From contig CAWFNW010000002.1 in the NCBI GenBank assembly GCA_963817405.1, positions 496,001 through 560,000 of the forward strand: a stretch of 64,000 bases of DNA, read 5' to 3'. The DNA comes from CAWFNW01 sp963817405. Its GTDB lineage: Bacteria; Actinomycetota; Coriobacteriia; Anaerosomatales; Anaerosomataceae. Of the stretch, positions 45,044-53,236 are shown piece after piece. The position numbers were made by a program, and so were the translations under genes. The first letter of the stretch is position 1, and the number at the start of each line of letters is the position of its first letter. Below the pieces are notes generated by a model. That model saw nothing but the letters and a program-made list of their open reading frames with translations. It searched no databases and was not told the origin of the DNA.

Positions 45044-46807
45044 GTGGCACACCGGTCGTGGTACCGCACCTACCGACCCCAACGCTTCGACGATGTCGTC
45101 GGTCAGTCGCACATCGAGCGCACGCTGCGCAACGCGGTCGAAGAGGGGAGCGTCGCGCACGCATACCTCTTCACCGGCCCGCGTGGCACCGGCAAGACGA
45201 CGACCGCGCGCATTCTCGCCAAGGCGCTCAACTGCGAGAAGGGCCCCACGCCGGAGCCGGACGATACCTGTGACGACTGCGTTGCCATCACGGAGGGCCG
45301 TCACCCGGACGTGCACGAGCTCGACGCCGCCTCCCGCACCGGCGTGGACGCGGTCCGCGAGGAGATCATCGGTCGCGTACACTTCGCGCCCACTCGGGGG
45401 CACTGGAAGGTCTACATCATCGACGAGGTGCACATGCTCTCGACGGCGGCCTTCAACGCGCTGCTGAAGACGCTCGAGGAGCCGCCCACCAACACGGTCT
45501 TCATCCTGTGCACCACGCACGCCCACAAGGTCCCGGAGACGATTCACTCGCGCTGCCAGCGCTTCGACTTCCACCGGCTGAGCGTCGAGGAGATCGTCTC
45601 GCGACTGCGCTACATCGCCGACGCGGAGGGTGTCACGGTTGAGGATGGCGCGCTCGCGCTCATGGCCCGCCACGCGCTTGGCGGCATGCGCGACGCCATC
45701 ACCACCCTTGAGCAGCTCGCGTCGTTCACCGGCGGTCAGATCACACGCGTCGACGTCGAGGGGCTTCTGGGCGAGGTCGACGCGGAGGTGCTCTTCGAGG
45801 CCGCGGACCTCGTGCTGGAGCGCGACGTCGCGGGCGCGTTCGCGCTTGTGGCATCGCTCGCCGAGCAGGGCGTCGACATGACGGAGTTCGTGAAGGCCTA
45901 CGTCCGTCACAGCCGTGACCTCTTCGTTGTGGCTGCGGTCCCGAGCGCCGGCGACGCGGTCGATGTGACCTCGAGCGACCGCACGCGTCTTGAGGCGCAA
46001 GCGCGCGCCTTCGGCCTGGAACGGCTGGCCCGCGTGCTCGACGTGCTCGACCGGCTCTCAGGCGAGATGCGCTTTGCGGCCGACCAGCGCTTGGCCGTGG
46101 AGGTCGCTCTCACGCGACTCGCTCGGCCGGAGACAGACCTCACGCTGGAGTCGCTCGCCGAGCGGATCGCTGCGCTCGAGTCCGGCGCGCGCGTGCCGCC
46201 GCCGGTGACGCACCGCGCGGCAATCGTGGCGCCCGCCGAGGTGCCCCCGGCCCCCGCCCCAAGCGAGCAGCCGGTGCCCGCACCCACGGCTGAGCCGACA
46301 CCACCGGCGGATGAGCCGATCGTGGCTGCCACCGCGGGTCCGCTGGACGCGATGACGGTCAAGCGGGCGTGGCCGGCGGTACAGGCCGAGTTCCGCAAGC
46401 TCCGACCGTCGCGCTCGCACCTGTTCGACAACACTGAAGTCGAGCTCGCAAACGGTGAGCTTGCGATCGAGTTCCCCGCAAACCAGCGCTTCTCCCTTGA
46501 GATGGCACAGGCGCCAGAGACGCTGCAACTTCTGCGGCGCTGTCTTGCAGACGTGCTCGGCGTAGCGCCACCGATCGCCTTCAGGCTCGGCCGCCAGGGA
46601 GCGTCGGTGCCCGATAGTGTCGGGTGTCCCGAAGCTGAAGCGCCTCCTGCTGCAAGAGCGGAACCGGACCAGACGCCGCATGCCGCCCAAGGGGGCTCGG
46701 CTGCGGCTCAGGACGCGGCGCTCTCGCCCGAGGACGTATCGCGGTTGTTCATCGACCAGTTCGGCGCGGAACTCCTCGCCGAGCACGACCATGGCGACGG
46801 CTCCTAA
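45044..46807 (+). CDS. dnaX: DNA polymerase III subunits gamma and tau
   Basis: 587 residues. Clamp-loader ATPase: WYRTYRPQRFDDVVGQ at the start, Walker A GPRGTGKTT, Walker B IIDEVHMLSTAAFNALLKTLEEPP and sensor region CTTHAHKVPETIHSRCQRFDF. The zinc-site segment has only three cysteines (NC, then DDTCDDC); the usual second ligand is aspartate. The C-terminal half has a proline- and alanine-rich linker (about 395-450) and a tau-type tail. GTG 45044 after GGGAGG; ATG 45020 and GTG 44966 are less likely. No frameshift signal for a short gamma form is evident. The order dnaX-ybaB-recR follows. Confidence 0.95.
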   Translation: MAHRSWYRTYRPQRFDDVVGQSHIERTLRNAVEEGSVAHAYLFTGPRGTGKTTTARILAKALNCEKGPTPEPDDTCDDCVAITEGRHPDVHELDAASRTGVDAVREEIIGRVHFAPTRGHWKVYIIDEVHMLSTAAFNALLKTLEEPPTNTVFILCTTHAHKVPETIHSRCQRFDFHRLSVEEIVSRLRYIADAEGVTVEDGALALMARHALGGMRDAITTLEQLASFTGGQITRVDVEGLLGEVDAEVLFEAADLVLERDVAGAFALVASLAEQGVDMTEFVKAYVRHSRDLFVVAAVPSAGDAVDVTSSDRTRLEAQARAFGLERLARVLDVLDRLSGEMRFAADQRLAVEVALTRLARPETDLTLESLAERIAALESGARVPPPVTHRAAIVAPAEVPPAPAPSEQPVPAPTAEPTPPADEPIVAATAGPLDAMTVKRAWPAVQAEFRKLRPSRSHLFDNTEVELANGELAIEFPANQRFSLEMAQAPETLQLLRRCLADVLGVAPPIAFRLGRQGASVPDSVGCPEAEAPPAARAEPDQTPHAAQGGSAAAQDAALSPEDVSRLFIDQFGAELLAEHDHGDGS

Positions 46808-46833
46808 GCGAGCATTCGTCAGGAAGGAGCAGC

Positions 46834-47148
46834 ATGAAGCCGAACATGGCGAACCTCATGAAGCAGGCCCAGAAGATGCAGGCCGATATGGCTCGTGTAC
46901 AGGATGAGCTCAAGGACGAGCGCGTCGACGTCTCGGTCGGTGGCGGCGTGGTCAAAGTCGTCATGACCGGAGAGCTTGCGCTGGAGTCGGTGAGCATCGA
47001 TCCGGCCGCAGTCGACCCCGACGACGTCGTGATGCTCCAGGACTTGGTCATCGCCGCGGTGAACGAGGCGATCCGGCAGGCGCAGGATGTCGCCTCGCGG
47101 AAGATGGCCGCCGTGACCGGCGGGCTCGGCCTACCGGGGCTCATGTAG
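46834..47148 (+). CDS. ybaB: YbaB/EbfC nucleoid-associated protein
   Basis: 104 residues. The start NMANLMKQAQKMQADMARVQDEL is the long helix typical of the family, and VSVGGGVVKVVMTGELALESVSID forms the central sheet. It binds DNA and nearly always lies between dnaX and recR, as here. SD AGGAAGGAG; recR begins two bases after its stop. Confidence 0.95.
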   Translation: MKPNMANLMKQAQKMQADMARVQDELKDERVDVSVGGGVVKVVMTGELALESVSIDPAAVDPDDVVMLQDLVIAAVNEAIRQAQDVASRKMAAVTGGLGLPGLM

Positions 47149-47149
47149 C

Positions 47150-47749
47150 ATGGCGTTCTACGCTGCTCCCATCGCCCGTCTGCTCGAGGAACTCGAGCGA
47201 CTGCCGGGCATCGGGCCAAAGTCCGCGCAACGCCTCGCATACCACATCCTGCGTTCGGATGACGCCGCGGCGCAGCGGCTTGCCGACGCGATCGTCGAGG
47301 TGAAGCGGTCGATCCACTTCTGCTCGCAGTGCTTCAACTTCGCGGAGGCAGATCTCTGCGACATCTGTTCCGCGCCGCGCCGGGACGCCTCGATCATCTG
47401 CGTCGTCGAGGAGCCCCGCGACGTCGTTTCGATCGAGAGGACCGGCGAGTTCCACGGGCTGTACCACGTGCTCCAGGGAGCGATCTCGCCCATCGATGGC
47501 ATCGGCCCCGAGCAGCTGCGCGTGCGCGAGCTGGTGAACCGGCTGGCCGACGGGAGCGTCAAGGAGATCATCATGGCGACGAACCCCAACGTCGAAGGCG
47601 AAACGACGGCGCTCTACGTGGCGCGCCTCGCCAAGCCGCTCGGCGTGAAGGTGACGCGCATCGCCTCGGGGCTTCCCGTCGGCGGGGACCTCGAGTATGC
47701 CGACGAGGTCACCCTCGGCCGCGCCATCGAGGCACGCCGGGAGCTCTGA
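47150..47749 (+). CDS. recR: Recombination protein RecR
   Basis: 199 residues, normal length. Helix-hairpin-helix ELERLPGIGPKSAQRLAYHIL, zinc finger CSQCFNFAEADLCDIC, then the Toprim domain (ICVVEEPRDVVSIERTGEFHG, ATNPNVEGETTALYV), and a Walker-like end ASGLPVGGDLEYADEVTLGRA. Works with RecO and RecF to load RecA at gaps. Confidence 0.97.
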   Translation: MAFYAAPIARLLEELERLPGIGPKSAQRLAYHILRSDDAAAQRLADAIVEVKRSIHFCSQCFNFAEADLCDICSAPRRDASIICVVEEPRDVVSIERTGEFHGLYHVLQGAISPIDGIGPEQLRVRELVNRLADGSVKEIIMATNPNVEGETTALYVARLAKPLGVKVTRIASGLPVGGDLEYADEVTLGRAIEARREL

Positions 47750-47807
47750 GATGGAAGCCACTCCCTACCGTTCACCGATGAGAATGCCCGCCGACCGCCG
47801 CGCTCTC

Positions 47808-47850
47808 GGCGTAGCCACACGCGTGTCCCGTATCCTAGATTGGCTACGCC
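47808..47850 (+). promoter_or_regulatory. Nested inverted repeats upstream of the por operon
   Basis: GGCGTAGCC (47808-47816) and GGCTACGCC (47842-47850) are perfect inverted repeats 25 bases apart. Inside lie the palindrome ACACGCGTGT (47817-47826) and a -10-like TATCCT (47831-47836). A second pair, CGGAATC (47850-47856) and GATTCCG (47874-47880), follows. The block fills the recR-porG gap and could be a promoter with an operator, or an RNA fold in the leader. Confidence 0.4.
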
Positions 47851-47911
47851 GGAATCGCGCGCTCGTGCGCTGGGATTCCGTGTGACTCGCAGTCCCGAGG
47901 AAGGGGAGACC

Positions 47912-48487
47912 ATGCAGCAGCTGACGGAGATCCGTTGGCATGCGCGTGCAGGCCAAGGCGCCGTCACGGCAGCCAAGGTCGTCGCTGAGACCGCGCTCGC
48001 CGCGGACCAGTACCTGCAGGCGATGCCCGAGTACGGGCCGGAGCGCATGGGCGCGCCCATCAAGGCGTTCACCCGCATCAGCTCGGTGCCCATCGAGATC
48101 CACTGCAACATCGAGAACCCCGACGTCGTTATCGTGCTCGACGACTCGCTGCTCGACATCGTCGACGTGGCCGAGGGCCTCGTCGAGGGTGGCGTCATCA
48201 TCGTCAACACCTGTACACCGCCGGCGCAGGTCCGTGCGGCGCTGGACATCCCGGCAAGCGCGAAGGTCGCGTGCGTGGACGCCTCGGGAATCGCGCTCGA
48301 CACCATCAAGCGGGACATCCCCAACACGCCGATGGTCGGGGCGCTCATCAAAGTCGCGGGCGTCATCGATATCGACGGGTTCAAAGGGCTCCTCGCAAAG
48401 AACCTCAGCAAGAAGTTCGGCCAGGAGATGATCGATGCCAACTGGGCGTCGGTCGACAGGGCATTCGAGGAGGTGACGGTCGGGTGA
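47912..48487 (+). CDS. porG: 2-oxoacid:ferredoxin oxidoreductase, gamma subunit
   Basis: 191 residues. Typical phrases are IRWHARAGQGAVTAAKVVAE, YGPERMGAPIKAFTRIS, and NTPMVGALIKVAG near the end. It is the first gene of a four-gene set (gamma, delta, alpha, beta). The enzyme decarboxylates pyruvate, or another 2-oxoacid, to the acyl-CoA and reduces ferredoxin. ATG 47912 follows AAGGGGAG; the frame is open from 47840. Its stop overlaps the delta start as GTGA. Confidence 0.93.
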   Translation: MQQLTEIRWHARAGQGAVTAAKVVAETALAADQYLQAMPEYGPERMGAPIKAFTRISSVPIEIHCNIENPDVVIVLDDSLLDIVDVAEGLVEGGVIIVNTCTPPAQVRAALDIPASAKVACVDASGIALDTIKRDIPNTPMVGALIKVAGVIDIDGFKGLLAKNLSKKFGQEMIDANWASVDRAFEEVTVG

Positions 48488-48804
48488 AGTGGGACGTCTC
48501 TGAGATCGACTCCTGGACCTACAAGCAGTTCCCGCCGGGCGCGGTGATTCCCGAGGCCGGCAACAGCGACGACTACGTGACGGGTGGCTGGCGTTCCGAG
48601 CGTCCGTGGCGCGACGAAGAGAAGTGCACGCAGTGCCTGCTCTGCTGGATCGTCTGCCCGGACACCTCGATCAACGTGGCGGACGAGAAGGTCACGACCT
48701 ACGACCTCGAGCACTGCAAGGGCTGCGGCATCTGCGCGCAGGTCTGCCCGGTCGATGCGATCGAGATGGTTCCTGAGGGCTGCGACCTCCCGGGGGTGAA
48801 GTAG
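48484..48804 (+). CDS. porD: 2-oxoacid:ferredoxin oxidoreductase, delta (ferredoxin) subunit
   Basis: 106 residues with two [4Fe-4S] motifs, CTQCLLCWIVCP and CKGCGICAQVCP, that pass electrons from the thiamine site to ferredoxin. The N-terminal part with GGWRSERPWRDEEKC is typical of the subunit. GTG start, coupled to porG by overlap; the alpha gene starts at the next base after the TAG. Confidence 0.94.
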   Translation: MKWDVSEIDSWTYKQFPPGAVIPEAGNSDDYVTGGWRSERPWRDEEKCTQCLLCWIVCPDTSINVADEKVTTYDLEHCKGCGICAQVCPVDAIEMVPEGCDLPGVK

Positions 48805-50001
48805 ATGCCCACGCACAAGACACTCGCCGCAACCGGCAACAGCGTGGTCGCCGAGGCCATGCGCCAGTGCGCCCCTGACGTCATGGCCGCCTACCCGATC
48901 ACGCCGCAGACGACCATCGTCGAGGAGTTCGCCGCGTTCGTGGCCAAGGGCCGCGTGCACACCGAGTACGTCACGGTCGAGTCCGAGCACTCAGCGATGA
49001 GCGCCTGCATCGGTGCCTCGGCCGCCGGCGCCCGCGTCATGACCGCGACCTCCTCGCAGGGCCTCGCGCTCATGTGGGAGGTGCTGCACATCGCCTCCGG
49101 CATGCGTCTGCCCATCGTCATGGCGAACGCCAACCGTGCGATCTCCGCTCCCATCAACATCCACTGCGACCACTCGGACATCATGGGTGCGCGCGACACG
49201 GGCTGGGTCACGCTCTTCGCCGAGACCGCGCAGGAGGCCTACGACAACACGATCATGTCCGTGCGCATCGCCGAGCACCCGGACGTGATGCTCCCGGTGA
49301 TGACCACGCTCGACGGCTTCATCACGACGCACTCGATCGACCGCGTCGATGTGATGGACGACGAGTCGGTCGCTCAGTTCGTGGGCGAGTACGTCCCGAA
49401 GAACGCGCTCTTGAACATCGACGCGCCCGTCGCGCACGGTTCGTTCGCGGGCCTCGGCGGGCCGTACTTCGAGTTCAAGAAGCAGCAGCGCGAGGCCATT
49501 GAGAACGCCCGCGCCGTCGTGAAGGCCGTCGGTGCCGAGTACTCGGCGCTTTCGGGCCGCCCCTTCGACGTCGTCGAGACCTGGGGGATGGAGGATGCGG
49601 AGACCGCGATCGTCGTCATCGGATCCACCGCGGGCAACGCGCGCCATGTCGCGCGCCAGTTGCGCGCCGCGGGTGACAAGGTGGGCGTCGTGAAGATCCG
49701 CTGCTGGCGGCCGTTCCCGTACGCGGAGCTTGCCGCCGTGCTCAAGGGTCTCAAGGCCGTCGCGGTCCTCGATCGCTCCGAATCGTTCGGCGCCGAGGGC
49801 GGTCCGCTCTTCCTCGAGGTCAGGAGCGCGCTCTACGATCTCGACACGCGCGTTCCGGTGGTCGACTACATCTACGGCCTCGGTGGCGCCGACGTGAAGC
49901 TGGAACTCATCGAGCGCGTGTACGAGGACCTGTCCGACATCGCCGCGGGCACCGCGGCTCCCGCCGGGCTCGTCTACCTCGGCGCCCGAGAGGAGGCGTA
50001 A
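48805..50001 (+). CDS. porA: 2-oxoacid:ferredoxin oxidoreductase, alpha subunit
   Basis: 398 residues. AAYPITPQTTIVEEFAAFVA at the start, TVESEHSAMSACIGASAAGARVMTATSSQG (the catalytic glutamate region, read in parts) and APINIHCDHSDIMGARDTGW are characteristic. The second half carries the transketolase C-terminal-like domain with RCWRPFPYAELAAVL and LDRSESFGAEGGPL. Whether pyruvate or a branched-chain oxoacid is used cannot be settled by eye; POR is the more likely reading. Confidence 0.93.
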   Translation: MPTHKTLAATGNSVVAEAMRQCAPDVMAAYPITPQTTIVEEFAAFVAKGRVHTEYVTVESEHSAMSACIGASAAGARVMTATSSQGLALMWEVLHIASGMRLPIVMANANRAISAPINIHCDHSDIMGARDTGWVTLFAETAQEAYDNTIMSVRIAEHPDVMLPVMTTLDGFITTHSIDRVDVMDDESVAQFVGEYVPKNALLNIDAPVAHGSFAGLGGPYFEFKKQQREAIENARAVVKAVGAEYSALSGRPFDVVETWGMEDAETAIVVIGSTAGNARHVARQLRAAGDKVGVVKIRCWRPFPYAELAAVLKGLKAVAVLDRSESFGAEGGPLFLEVRSALYDLDTRVPVVDYIYGLGGADVKLELIERVYEDLSDIAAGTAAPAGLVYLGAREEA

Positions 50002-50003
50002 GC

Positions 50004-50936
50004 ATGGCGAACCTCAAGGAGCTCACCCATCGCGAGGACCGGCTCGCCGGCGGACACCGCCTGTGCGCCGGATGTGGCGCTTCGATCGCCGTCAGGCAAG
50101 TGCTGCTCGGCGCCGGCGAGGACCCGATCGTGGTCGGTTGCGCGACCGGCTGCCTCGAAGTCTCCACGACCATCTACCCGTACTCCTCGTGGCGGACGCC
50201 GTTCATCCACAACGCGTTCGAGAACGCGGCGGCGACGGTCTCGGGCATCGAGTCGGCGTTCAAGGGCCTCAAGCGCGCGGGCAAGATCCCGGCAGATAAG
50301 CGCGTCAAGTTCGTCGCGTTCGGCGGCGACGGCGGGACCTACGACATCGGGCTGCAGTCGCTCTCCGGCGCCATGGAGCGAGGTCACGACATGGTGTACG
50401 TGTGCTACGACAACGGCGCGTACATGAACACCGGCATCCAGCGGTCTTCGGCAACGCCTAAGGGCGCGTGGGCCACGACGGCTGAGGTCGGTGTGGCGCA
50501 GCAGGGCAAGCGGCAGCGCCGCAAGGACCTCACGCAGATCATCGCGGCGCACAACATTCCCTACCTTGCGCAGGCGTCGATCTCGCACTGGAAGGACCTC
50601 ACCACCAAGGCCGAGAAGGCGTTCGCGGTGGAGGGACCGGCGTTTCTCAACGTCTTCGCGCCGTGCCCCCGCGGCTGGCGTATCCCGTCGAACCAGTCGG
50701 TCGAGATTGCAAAGCTCGCCGTGCAGACCGGCTTCTGGCCGCTCTACGAGGTCGAAGACGGGGTGTTCCGTCAGACGGTCCGCGTGGTCAACCGTAAGCC
50801 GGTCGAGGAGTTCCTGAAACCCCAGGGCCGATTCAAGCACCTCTTCAAGCCGGAGAACGCGGCGCTCTTGGCGGAGATCCAGGCGGACGTCGATCGCGCA
50901 TGGGACCAGCTGCGGTCGCGCTTCGTCCAGTCGTAG
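50004..50936 (+). CDS. porB: 2-oxoacid:ferredoxin oxidoreductase, beta subunit
   Basis: 310 residues, thiamine-diphosphate subunit. HRLCAGCGASI and GCATGC give cysteines for the proximal cluster. GGDGGTYDIGLQSLSGA and YVCYDNGAYMNTGIQRS form the thiamine and Mg2+ motif, the latter phrase being typical of pyruvate enzymes. FAPCPRGWR lies near the end. It follows porA by two bases, and a strong terminator at 50961 closes the operon. Confidence 0.94.
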   Translation: MANLKELTHREDRLAGGHRLCAGCGASIAVRQVLLGAGEDPIVVGCATGCLEVSTTIYPYSSWRTPFIHNAFENAAATVSGIESAFKGLKRAGKIPADKRVKFVAFGGDGGTYDIGLQSLSGAMERGHDMVYVCYDNGAYMNTGIQRSSATPKGAWATTAEVGVAQQGKRQRRKDLTQIIAAHNIPYLAQASISHWKDLTTKAEKAFAVEGPAFLNVFAPCPRGWRIPSNQSVEIAKLAVQTGFWPLYEVEDGVFRQTVRVVNRKPVEEFLKPQGRFKHLFKPENAALLAEIQADVDRAWDQLRSRFVQS

Positions 50937-50960
50937 TCGTCGTTCGTCGAGCCGCCACGC

Positions 50961-50994
50961 GCAAGGGCCCCGGTACACACACCGGGGCCCTTGC
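50961..50994 (+). terminator. Terminator of the por operon
   Basis: GCAAGGGCCCCGGT (50961-50974) pairs perfectly with ACCGGGGCCCTTGC (50981-50994) around the loop ACACAC, 24 bases after porB. The T-run is weak. Confidence 0.88.
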
Positions 50995-51036
50995 GGTGTT
51001 AAGATACCTTTCGGCAACCGGTGGGGAGTACGATCT

Positions 51037-51873
51037 GTGAGACACCGCGGGGTCCTGATCGGTATCGCGCTGCTGTTCGTACTCTCATCGACGAGCGGCT
51101 GCTCGACTGCGGACGGCGTTCGCTCGCCGCTCCGAGGCCCCGCAACGATCACGGTCACCGGCTCCCGGACCTGCATCCCGCTGATGGACATTCTGAACGA
51201 AGGCTTCCGTGGCTCCGTGGAGCTCGCCTACCTGCCGAGTGTCTACTCGAGCGGCGGGGTCGAGGGTGTTGCCGACGGTGACGCGGATATCGGGTTTGTC
51301 TCTCGCTCCCTCACCGAGGAAGAACAGGAGCTGGGCCTCCGCTACGAGCCGCTCTCGTGGGACGCGCTGGTATTCGTCGTACACCCCTCGGTCACCATCG
51401 ACGGCCTCACGACGCAGCAGATCCGTGGCCTCTACTCCGGTGAGATCACCAACTGGCAAGCCGTGGGCGGTCCCGACCTGCCGGTCACAGTCTTCGACAG
51501 GGCCGAAGGCGGGACCACGAAGATCATCGTGCGGCGCTACGTGCTTGGCGATGACCTCGAGATCACGCCGAGCGTCGTCGAGGTCGCGCAGGAGACCGAC
51601 ATGGCCGACTCGATTCGCGCGACGAGCGGCGGCATCGGCTTCGTCTCGCTCGGGTGGGTGACCGCGCGCAAACTGCACGTCCGTACGCTCGCCCTTGACG
51701 GGATCGTCCCGGACGTGGGAACCACGCTTGCGGGCACGTACCCGCTCGCACGCCCGCTCGGTGTGGTGGCCCGCAAGGACGCTCCAGCGCGTGTGGAGCA
51801 CTTCCTCAAGTGGGCGACCGGGGACGAGGCGGCGGCGCTCATCGCCAAAGAGGGGTACGCTCCGGCGCGGTGA
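51037..51873 (+). CDS. PstS-like phosphate-binding lipoprotein
   Basis: 278 residues. The signal segment GIALLFVLSSTSGC has a lipobox with Cys near residue 22. The mature part is a periplasmic-binding fold of the PstS type: TVTGSRTCIPLMDILNEGF, DADIGFVSRSLTEEE, LVFVVHPS, IRGLYSGEITNW (a strong family mark) and FLKWATGDEAAALI. No pst permease, ATPase or phoU gene is adjacent, so it either works with a distant transporter or binds another anion or acts as a sensor. GTG start after a purine-rich stretch. It precedes lysC by 101 bases. Confidence 0.88.
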   Translation: MRHRGVLIGIALLFVLSSTSGCSTADGVRSPLRGPATITVTGSRTCIPLMDILNEGFRGSVELAYLPSVYSSGGVEGVADGDADIGFVSRSLTEEEQELGLRYEPLSWDALVFVVHPSVTIDGLTTQQIRGLYSGEITNWQAVGGPDLPVTVFDRAEGGTTKIIVRRYVLGDDLEITPSVVEVAQETDMADSIRATSGGIGFVSLGWVTARKLHVRTLALDGIVPDVGTTLAGTYPLARPLGVVARKDAPARVEHFLKWATGDEAAALIAKEGYAPAR

Positions 51874-51924
51874 GGGCGGCGTGCATCCGATGCTGCGGAT
51901 GCTGGTAGACTATGCTGCAACTCT

Positions 51925-51950
51925 CACCGAGACGTCGTGACGTCTCGGTG
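51925..51950 (+). other. Long hairpin in the leader of the aspartokinase gene
   Basis: CACCGAGACGTC (51925-51936) and GACGTCTCGGTG (51939-51950) are perfect inverted repeats two bases apart. The hairpin ends 24 bases before the lysC start and follows a -10-like TATGCT at 51911-51916. It may be the terminator of the PstS-like gene or a structure at the 5' end of the lysC mRNA. Confidence 0.5.
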
Positions 51951-51974
51951 TTCAGTACACCTCAGGAGACGACA

Positions 51975-53234
51975 GTGGCGCTCGTAGTCCACAAGTACGG
52001 CGGTACCTCGGTCGGGACGACCGAGCGCATCCGCGCGGTCGCGCGCAGACTCGTCGCACGGCGGCAGGCCGGCGACGATGTCGTCGCGGTCGTCTCCGCC
52101 ATGGGACACGTGACCGACGAGCTCGTCGCTCTGGCGACCGAGCTGTGTCCGGAGCCACCGGACCGCGAGATGGACATGCTCCTCTCCACGGGCGAACAGG
52201 TCTCGATCGCGCTTCTGGCTATGGCCATCCACGCCTTGGGCCAGGACGCGGTGTCCTTCACCGGCTCCCAGGTGGGCATCATCACCGATCCCGTCCACGG
52301 CAAGGCGAAGATCACCGCTGTTCGCGCAGAGCGCGTGCGCCGGGCGCTCGCCGACGGTCGCATCGTGATCGTCGCCGGCTTCCAGGGCATGACGGAGGAC
52401 GGTCAGATCACGACGCTCGGCAGAGGCGGCTCGGACACGACCGCGGTTGCAGTCGCCGCCGGGATCGGCGCGGACGTCTGCGAGATCTACTCGGATGTGG
52501 ACGGCGTCTACACCGCCGACCCCCGCATCGTCCCGGCCGCCCGGAAGCTTGCGGCAATCAGCTACGAGGAGATGCTCGAGCTGGCGGCGAGCGGCGCGGG
52601 CGTCTTGCAGCTTCGGAGTGTCGAGTTCGCGCGCAATCACGGCGTGGTCATCCACTGCCGCTCCAGCTTCAACGACAGCGACGGGACGATCATCAGGGAG
52701 GCGGACGACACCATGGAGCAGGCCATCATCTCGGGGGTGACGTACGACACGTCGGAGGCCAAGATCACCATCCGCGACGTACCCGACCGCCCCGGTGTGG
52801 CGGCAACCGTCTTCACGCACATGGCCGACGCCAACGTCAACGTCGACATGATCATCCAGAACGTGTCGGAGAAAGGTATGACCGATATCTCCTTCACGAC
52901 ACCGACTGGGGATCTGGGGCGGGCACGACGAACGGCCGAGGTCGTCGTCGCGGAGCTTGGAGCGCGGGACTGGGTCGTCGACGAATCGATTGCGAAGGTA
53001 TCGCTCGTGGGAGCCGGCATGAAGACACACCCGGGCGTTGCGGCTCAGATGTTCCGGACGCTCGCCGAGGCCGACGTGAACATCGACCTGATCTCCACGT
53101 CGTCGATTCGCATCTCGTGCGTGATCGAAGGCGACAAGGTAGGTACGGCGGTGCGCGCACTGCACACCGCGTTCGGGCTGGACGCCGGGGCAGTGACGGC
53201 GGAGGTCTCTCTGGGGTGCGGGGAGGGGTTGTAG
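51975..53234 (+). CDS. lysC: Aspartate kinase
   Basis: First step of the aspartate pathway to lysine, threonine and methionine. 419 residues: kinase domain with VVHKYGGTSVG at the start, MDMLLSTGEQVSIALLAMA and GRGGSDTTAVAVA, then YSDVDGVYTADPRIV. Two C-terminal ACT domains follow (RPGVAATVFTHMADANVNVDMI; HPGVAAQMFRTLAEADVNIDLI), the site of feedback inhibition. GTG 51975 with GGAG 6 bases upstream; the frame is open from 51912 across the hairpin. asd starts two bases after its stop. Confidence 0.96.
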   Translation: MALVVHKYGGTSVGTTERIRAVARRLVARRQAGDDVVAVVSAMGHVTDELVALATELCPEPPDREMDMLLSTGEQVSIALLAMAIHALGQDAVSFTGSQVGIITDPVHGKAKITAVRAERVRRALADGRIVIVAGFQGMTEDGQITTLGRGGSDTTAVAVAAGIGADVCEIYSDVDGVYTADPRIVPAARKLAAISYEEMLELAASGAGVLQLRSVEFARNHGVVIHCRSSFNDSDGTIIREADDTMEQAIISGVTYDTSEAKITIRDVPDRPGVAATVFTHMADANVNVDMIIQNVSEKGMTDISFTTPTGDLGRARRTAEVVVAELGARDWVVDESIAKVSLVGAGMKTHPGVAAQMFRTLAEADVNIDLISTSSIRISCVIEGDKVGTAVRALHTAFGLDAGAVTAEVSLGCGEGL

Positions 53235-53236
53235 GC

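Noticed and set aside
52145..53236. Upstream open extension of the asd frame
   Set aside because: This part overlaps lysC in another frame and reads as arginine/glycine-rich noise; the ATG at 53237 starts the dehydrogenase fold.
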